From the NCBI RefSeq assembly GCF_001632805.1, contig NZ_CP007220.1, positions 4,216,001 to 4,280,000 of the forward strand: DNA of 64,000 nucleotides, in the 5' to 3' direction. Under the pieces are notes generated by a model. That model was not told the DNA's origin, did not search any database, and worked only from the letters and a program-made list of their open reading frames with translations. This document shows positions 59,111 through 64,000 of the stretch, one piece after another. A program made the position numbers and the translations under genes. How positions within the stretch are numbered: position 1 is the first letter of the stretch; every line of letters starts with the position of its first letter. The stretch comes from Mycobacteroides chelonae CCUG 47445. Its GTDB lineage: Bacteria > Actinomycetota > Actinomycetes > Mycobacteriales > Mycobacteriaceae.

Positions 59111-60318
59111 CAGCGACCACCTCCCTGTGGGGCGGCCGGGGCTGCGGGCGCAGGCAAATCGAACGGGCTGGTCTCCTTGCCGTTCAGGTTCGCCATGGAT
59201 CCGATGAGCCATTCCGGTGGATTCACCACATCGTTGAAATGCTGCATGTTCGGGTCGAAGAACGATGTGGTGAAAAGCGTTTCACCCAGACGCCGCGCCG
59301 TCAGGTCGAACGTCACGAAGACATTCAGGTAGTCGCCGCGCACCGCGTTCCGCAGGTACTTGGTGCTGAACGGGAACGTGGGCAGTAGGTCCAGGCTGTC
59401 GATCAACACATCGCGGTTCTCGGCCAGTGCCCGCACCACCGGGTACAACCCCTTGAGGTCGGCGACGAGGTCTTCCTTGGTGGTTCGGAGCACCCGGTCG
59501 GTGATCTTCGCGAGGTTGCCCACCGAGCGGAACGCCTCGATGATGTTGGCACGATTCTCGTTGAGCACCTTCAGCGCGGGTTCGATTGAATCGATCGCAC
59601 GCCCAAGGCTTTCCTTGTGTTCGGCTAGAACTCGGGAAAACTTGTCGATGCCCTGCATGGCCGAGATGATGTCGTCCCGCTGAGCGTTCAGCGAGGAGAT
59701 CAGCGTGGCGAGTTTGGGCAGCACCTGGGTCAGGTTGCCGGTACGTCCCTTGAACAGGTTGTAGGTCTCGTCGGTGATGTCTTGTATCGCACCGAGATTG
59801 CCCTTGTTGACCACGACAGAAAGTGCGGAGAGCACCTCTTCGGTGCTGGGGTATTTGCCGGTACGGCTCAGCGGAATCGTGGCGCCACCGGTCAGCCTGC
59901 CCACTGCCGGCTCTCCGGTGGGGGCGGCCAGCTCGATGTGCTGCGAGCCCAGCAGGCTGGTCTGCGCGACCTTGGCGACCGCGTTGGCCGGCAGTTGCAC
60001 CTCGGGCCCCAGGGACACCTTGACTCCGGCATACCAAGAGCCGTCGGGCTTTTGGTATGCATCGATGCCCGACACGCTGCCCACCGTCACGTCATCCACC
60101 ATGACCGGGGAGTTCTGCGGCAGCGTGGTGACATCGGGCAGCTCAACGGTGATGGTGTAGGACCGCGATCCGTGTCCCGCGGTCCCGGGCAGGTTCAGCG
60201 AGTTGAGCCCGTTGAACTGGCACCCGCTCGCCACCACGGCGACACCGACACCGATCGCCACGCCGCGCAGGGTGCGATGAGAGCCTCGCGCGAAGAGCGT
60301 TGAACTCAGACGGCTCAT
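59110..60318 (-). CDS. lprN: Mce4E/LprN, lipoprotein subunit of Mce4
   Basis: 402 residues. Signal peptide with lipobox VVASGC (lipidated Cys33), followed directly by QFNGLNSLNLPGTAG as in other LprK/LprN proteins, then an MCE domain (about 50-140, NSPVMVDDVTVGSVSGID) and a helical region. E subunits are the lipoprotein members of Mce complexes. ATG at 60318 overlaps the mce4D stop (ATGA). No Pro-rich tail except a short PAPAAPAAPQGGG end. All couplings in this operon are by 1-8 nt overlaps, so expression should be stoichiometric. Confidence 0.92.
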   Translation of the reverse strand: MSRLSSTLFARGSHRTLRGVAIGVGVAVVASGCQFNGLNSLNLPGTAGHGSRSYTITVELPDVTTLPQNSPVMVDDVTVGSVSGIDAYQKPDGSWYAGVKVSLGPEVQLPANAVAKVAQTSLLGSQHIELAAPTGEPAVGRLTGGATIPLSRTGKYPSTEEVLSALSVVVNKGNLGAIQDITDETYNLFKGRTGNLTQVLPKLATLISSLNAQRDDIISAMQGIDKFSRVLAEHKESLGRAIDSIEPALKVLNENRANIIEAFRSVGNLAKITDRVLRTTKEDLVADLKGLYPVVRALAENRDVLIDSLDLLPTFPFSTKYLRNAVRGDYLNVFVTFDLTARRLGETLFTTSFFDPNMQHFNDVVNPPEWLIGSMANLNGKETSPFDLPAPAAPAAPQGGGR

Positions 60319-61721
60319 CGCGGCCCTCCAGGAACAGCAGGTGGTGCCGGCTCATCCGCAGCCGCGGGGAATCCCGGCGGCACCGGCCCCGGCTCGGCGG
60401 GACGCAGCTCCGTGCCCGGAGGTGGCGGCGCATTGACTTCCTCGGGCCCGAGCATCAACGCACTGAGGTCCTGTGGTGACGGCTTCGGTGGCGGCGGTGC
60501 GCCGTTGGGCCGAACCCACACCAGATCCTCGCGGGGCGCCTCGGACTTCGCCTCCGTCTCGGGGGTGTCGTAGATGATCTGCCCCTTGTACGCCGAGATC
60601 TGGTTGATCGGGTGCAGCAGGATCGGGGCGTAGTTGAATGTCGCGCGGCGCAACACGGGACCCATCCGTTCACGGCAGATCTCGGCTCGCTTCAAATACT
60701 CGGTCTTGGTGCCGGTCTCGAAAACACCACCACAAATGAACTGCACCGGGTTGGCCAGGTTCGGAATCGAGAGCATGCCGTTCAACGTGCCCGCCGCGGG
60801 GTTGTAGATGTTGTAGAAGTTGGCCAGACCGTTCGGCGCAACGTGCAGGATCTGCTCGACGTCATCGCTCTGGTCCGAGAAGATCTTCACGAAATCGCTC
60901 AGCTTGTTCACCGAGTCGACGAGCGCAGAGTTGGTGTCTCCCAAGAAACCTCGCACATCGGTGAGGGCCTGGTTGAGTGCGCCCAAGGTGGCACCGAGGT
61001 TCTCGGTGCTGGCAGCCAGCACCTTCGACACCGATGCCAGATGGGTGCTGAACTGCACTATCTGTTCGTTGGAGTTCGCCAACGCATCCACCAGCACCTG
61101 CAGGTTCTTGATGGTGCCGAACAGGTCCGTGCGGGAATCACCGAGCCGTCCGGCCGCCTGCGAAAGTTCGCGCACCGCATTGCGGAACGAGTCGCCGTTG
61201 CCGTCGAAGGTGCTCGCCGCCTGGTTGATGAAATCACTGACCGGCCCCTTGGATTCACCCTGCGGCCCCAGGCTGTCACTGAGCTTGGCCAGCTCGGTCT
61301 TGACCTCGTCCCATTCGATCGGGACGGCGGTCTTGTCCAGCCCCAACGACGCGCCGTCGGCGAGAGCCTGCCCCTCCGTATACGCCGGGGTCAGCTGAAC
61401 AAACCTGGCGGTCACCAGGTTTGGCGCCATGATGATCGCCTGTGCACCTTCGGGCACCTTGAACTTGTCCGGGAGTTCCATGGTGACCTTCACGTCACCC
61501 TCGCGCGGCTCGACGGCGGTGATACGCCCTGCCTTCACACCGAGGATGCGAACGTCATCACCCGGGTACAGCCCCACGGCTGAGGCGAAATGGCCGATGA
61601 TCTTGTGGGTTCCGCGGCTGGGCCACACCCAGTACAGCAGGCCGCCCACGAGGGCCACCGCGAGCATCGCGAAGACGCCCTTCTGGATCCAGGGTCTGAG
61701 ACGGTTCTCCGGTGTTGTCAT
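60315..61721 (-). CDS. mce4D: Mce4D, MCE-family subunit
   Basis: 468 residues. N-terminal helix (about 14-31), MCE domain (about 38-120, SAVGLYPGDDVRILGVKAGRI), a long coiled helical domain (about 125-310) and a Pro-rich tail (GPVPPGFPAAADEPAPPAVPGG). It is a tunnel subunit of the Mce4 importer. ATG at 61721 overlaps the mce4C stop (ATGA). The Pro-rich tail is expected for D subunits. Confidence 0.92.
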   Translation of the reverse strand: MTTPENRLRPWIQKGVFAMLAVALVGGLLYWVWPSRGTHKIIGHFASAVGLYPGDDVRILGVKAGRITAVEPREGDVKVTMELPDKFKVPEGAQAIIMAPNLVTARFVQLTPAYTEGQALADGASLGLDKTAVPIEWDEVKTELAKLSDSLGPQGESKGPVSDFINQAASTFDGNGDSFRNAVRELSQAAGRLGDSRTDLFGTIKNLQVLVDALANSNEQIVQFSTHLASVSKVLAASTENLGATLGALNQALTDVRGFLGDTNSALVDSVNKLSDFVKIFSDQSDDVEQILHVAPNGLANFYNIYNPAAGTLNGMLSIPNLANPVQFICGGVFETGTKTEYLKRAEICRERMGPVLRRATFNYAPILLHPINQISAYKGQIIYDTPETEAKSEAPREDLVWVRPNGAPPPPKPSPQDLSALMLGPEEVNAPPPPGTELRPAEPGPVPPGFPAAADEPAPPAVPGGPR

Positions 61722-62776
61722 GGCGATTTCGGCCTCATGACTTGGCGTTCGCCGATCAGACCATTCAGGTAGTCCGAGAGACTGGCAGGCAGCTTGCCGG
61801 GCTGGAAGTAGGTGTCGAACATGACGGCCGTCAGCGTGGCGGGCGGGAAGCCATAGACGTTGACGTGGAAGCCGGGCCCGGAGGAGACGACCTCGCCGAG
61901 CGCCGTGCCGTATCCCGGCAGACGCTTGAGCGCCTCACTGATATGCGCCTTGCGGTCCAGCAGATCATCGAGCACGAGGTTCAGCTTCTCCATGGTGGGC
62001 CGGAATTCCTGGCGATTGTCGGCCACGAATCCACTGATCTGCTGGGACAGTCCCTGCACACGATTGATCAGCTCGGCGATCGCCAAACGCCGTTCGTCGA
62101 GCGCCGCGAACAGTTGATTGCCATCGGTGACAAGCTTGTTCACCTGCCCGGCACGCTCGGAAAGAATCCCGCTGACAGACTTGGCACGGCTCAACAGCTG
62201 TTCGAGGGCGGCGTCGCGGGCGTTGAGCGTGCGCGAGAGCGAAGCGACACCGTCCAGGGCACCGCGCAGCTGCGGGGTGGCATCACGCATCGCGTCGGTA
62301 ATGACCTGTAACGACTGGTCGAGCTGCGCCTTGTCTATTCCGCCCGCCGATGCGCCCAAGTCACTCAGCGCACTGTTCAGTGTGTATGGAGTTCTGGTGC
62401 GGCCCAACGGAATCTCGGTGATACGACCTGCCCCAGCCGGCGTCACCGACAGCGACTTCTCACCCAACACAGTGGTGGTTCTGATCGCCGCCAGCGACTG
62501 GTCGCCCAGGCGGATGGAACGATCGACAGTGAAGTCCACGCGAACTTGGTTGCCCGCCAGGGATACATCCTTGACCTGGCCCACCTTGATACCCGAGACG
62601 AAGACATTGCCGCCAGGCTCCAGGCCCCCAGAGTCCGCGAAGAATCCGGTGTACTGCTTGCCCTGCGGCCAAAACGGCAGACCCGTGTAGCCGAACGCGA
62701 CGAGTACCAGCATCGCCACCACAGCGATACCGAAGATTCCGGTGCGTACCGGATCTTTCTCTTGGATGTCACTCAT
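61718..62776 (-). CDS. mce4C: Mce4C, MCE-family subunit
   Basis: 352 residues. N-terminal helix (about 11-28), MCE domain (about 37-120, SGGLEPGGNVFVSGIKVGQVKDV) and a helical domain; short C-terminus, without Pro-rich tail. I start it at the ATG at 62776 (MSDIQEKDPVRTG), which overlaps the mce4B stop by 8 nt; the longer frame to 62818 runs into mce4B. Tunnel subunit of Mce4. Confidence 0.92.
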   Translation of the reverse strand: MSDIQEKDPVRTGIFGIAVVAMLVLVAFGYTGLPFWPQGKQYTGFFADSGGLEPGGNVFVSGIKVGQVKDVSLAGNQVRVDFTVDRSIRLGDQSLAAIRTTTVLGEKSLSVTPAGAGRITEIPLGRTRTPYTLNSALSDLGASAGGIDKAQLDQSLQVITDAMRDATPQLRGALDGVASLSRTLNARDAALEQLLSRAKSVSGILSERAGQVNKLVTDGNQLFAALDERRLAIAELINRVQGLSQQISGFVADNRQEFRPTMEKLNLVLDDLLDRKAHISEALKRLPGYGTALGEVVSSGPGFHVNVYGFPPATLTAVMFDTYFQPGKLPASLSDYLNGLIGERQVMRPKSP

Positions 62777-63803
62777 TTTTGAAGGAACACCTGCCCTTCG
62801 ACGGGTCGGGCGGTCCACCGAACGGGATCAGCCAGTCGGTTCCGACGGGTCCGTTGACCTTGATCCGGATGGAGCAGTAGTAGATGTTGAAAAACGATCC
62901 GTAGGCACCAAGAGCGTTGAGCCGTAGATAGTTTTCGGCGAGGTTCTCCACAACGACGTTGATATCGGCCTTACGCTCGTCCATCCGCGTAGCCAGCTGG
63001 CGAGTCTGTTCGATGGTGCCCTTGATGTACGGGCGGGTGTCCTTGAGCACCGATTCCAGCGACGAGGCCGTCGACGCAAGCGGCGGTAGCGCTCCGGCGA
63101 CCACGTCACGCTGTTGCGCCAGGCCGGAGACGAGCTGCTGCAGCTGATCGACACTCGATGAGAACTGGCTGCTCTTCGAGTCGATGGTGCCAAGCACTTC
63201 GTTGAGGTGATTGATCACATCGCCGATCAGCTGATCGCGTTCTGCCAAGCCCGAAGTGAACGAAGACGTATCGCCCAACAATTGGGAGAGCGTCCCGCCC
63301 TGTCCCTGCAGGATCTGGATGAACGCGTTGCTGATCTCGTTGACCTTCGCGGCGTCGAATCCCTTGAGCACGGGCCGAAGTCCACCGAGCAGCGCATCCA
63401 GATCAAGAGCGGGCTGAGTGTGCTCTTTGTCCAACGTTCCGCCGTCGGGCAGCTTGCGTAATTCTCCGGGGCCCGACGTGATCTCCAGGTACCGGTCTCC
63501 GACCAGATTCTCGTATCTGATGATCGCCCGACTGGAGCTGTAGAGCTGATATTTCGAGTCGACGTCAAAAGTGACCTCGACATTGTTGTCCTTCGTGAGA
63601 GATACGTCCTTGACGCGGCCGACCGGTACACCGGCGATGCGTACCTTCTGCCCGGACCGCAGGTCCGACGCCGTCGTGAACGTCGCGTGATACCGCTTGC
63701 CGGAACCGAATCGGAACTCACCGAAGGTGATGATCAGCCCCGCCGCCACCAACAGCATCACCACGGTGAAGACGATAACTTTGAGTCGCGTCCCTGTGTT
63801 CAT
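62769..63803 (-). CDS. mce4B: Mce4B, MCE-family subunit
   Basis: 344 residues. N-terminal helix (about 7-27), MCE domain (about 36-120, ASDLRSGQKVRIAGVPVGRVKDV) and a helical domain (about 125-290); two Cys (FFNIYYCSIRI and KGRCSFKNE) near the C-terminus could form a disulfide, as is usual in B subunits. ATG at 63803 lies 2 nt after the mce4A stop codon. Tunnel subunit of Mce4. Confidence 0.92.
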   Translation of the reverse strand: MNTGTRLKVIVFTVVMLLVAAGLIITFGEFRFGSGKRYHATFTTASDLRSGQKVRIAGVPVGRVKDVSLTKDNNVEVTFDVDSKYQLYSSSRAIIRYENLVGDRYLEITSGPGELRKLPDGGTLDKEHTQPALDLDALLGGLRPVLKGFDAAKVNEISNAFIQILQGQGGTLSQLLGDTSSFTSGLAERDQLIGDVINHLNEVLGTIDSKSSQFSSSVDQLQQLVSGLAQQRDVVAGALPPLASTASSLESVLKDTRPYIKGTIEQTRQLATRMDERKADINVVVENLAENYLRLNALGAYGSFFNIYYCSIRIKVNGPVGTDWLIPFGGPPDPSKGRCSFKNE

Positions 63804-63805
63804 CG

Positions 63806-64000
63806 CTAGAACTCACTTCGCTTCGCGAAGGCACCGTTGTAGAGGTACTGCAGGGTGTCCGGAGCGTTGACTTGCAGCTCTTCCAGTGGCTTGTACGGGA
63901 TGTACGCGTTATCGGTCACCAGGAAGGGCGATCGGTACCATGACCCGTTCTGCGCCTTCGTCGGAATATTCGGTAGGCCACGGCAATTCGGGCCACCGGA
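63806..64000 (-). CDS. mce4A: Mce4A, C-terminal fragment (5' part outside window)
   Basis: The last 64 codons and stop of the gene before mce4B. The fragment reads GPNCRGLPNIPTK ... SPFLVTDNAYIPYKP ... LYNGAFAKRSEF, resembling the C-terminal domain of Mce A subunits, which form the distal part of the complex. The gene order yrbE4A-yrbE4B-mce4A would continue past the window edge. The stop lies two bases from the mce4B ATG. Confidence 0.85.
   Translation of the reverse strand, partial: SGGPNCRGLPNIPTKAQNGSWYRSPFLVTDNAYIPYKPLEELQVNAPDTLQYLYNGAFAKRSEF

Overview
The window comes from a high-GC, rapidly growing mycobacterium, most likely of the Mycobacterium abscessus-chelonae group. The evidence is a glycopeptidolipid (GPL) locus in the arrangement I recall for that group (mps1, mbtH, fmt, gtf3 inverted, two atf, epimerase, gtf, rmlA, an Rv1174c-like gene, then mmpL4b, mmpL4a and mmpS4), followed by ramB and lpdC and ending in an otsA-mce4 block syntenic with M. 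tuberculosis Rv3489-Rv3499c. Species cannot be fixed from the sequence alone.

Region 1 (1-29.5 kb) makes and exports surface GPL. Mps1 (cut by the window start) is a C-A-PCP-E, C-A-PCP-E peptide synthetase. Its two adenylation codes read as Phe-like and Thr-like, matching the D-Phe-D-allo-Thr start of the GPL peptide. MbtH lies just upstream of it. A 0.9 kb A+T-rich gap follows, then a lipid O-methyltransferase (fmt), three GT-B glycosyltransferases, three sugar O-methyltransferases, two membrane acetyltransferases, a sugar epimerase and rmlA. MmpS4-MmpL4a-MmpL4b form the translationally coupled export set.

Region 2 (29.5-43.2 kb) carries ramB with a CMD-family gene, a MerR-aldo/keto reductase pair, and a tightly coupled four-gene operon (APC permease, DszC-like flavoprotein, Eis-like acetyltransferase, NtaA/DszA-like monooxygenase). 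That operon looks like an uncharacterised organosulfur or N-acetylate-then-oxidise salvage pathway and has a candidate Cys-containing leader ORF. Then come carbonic anhydrase canA, a tandem SMI1/KNR4 protein, lpdC and two membrane proteins, one resembling Rv0463.

Region 3 (43.2-54.5 kb) is mixed: an S9 peptidase, a deazaflavin nitroreductase-family protein, polyphosphate kinase 2, an aldehyde dehydrogenase, a DinB-MFS pair, an ArsR-SRPBCC pair and a secreted PE-PPE-domain hydrolase.

Region 4 (54.7-64 kb) holds an Rv3489-like small protein and otsA (trehalose-6-phosphate synthase), convergent with the mce4 operon: two Mce-associated proteins, then Mce4F, E (LprN), D, C, B and a partial Mce4A. 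This is the sterol-import system.

Several genes appear to be leaderless, with a TANNNT-like -10 box 6-7 nt before the start codon. No rRNA, tRNA, CRISPR array, intact insertion sequence or prophage was seen.
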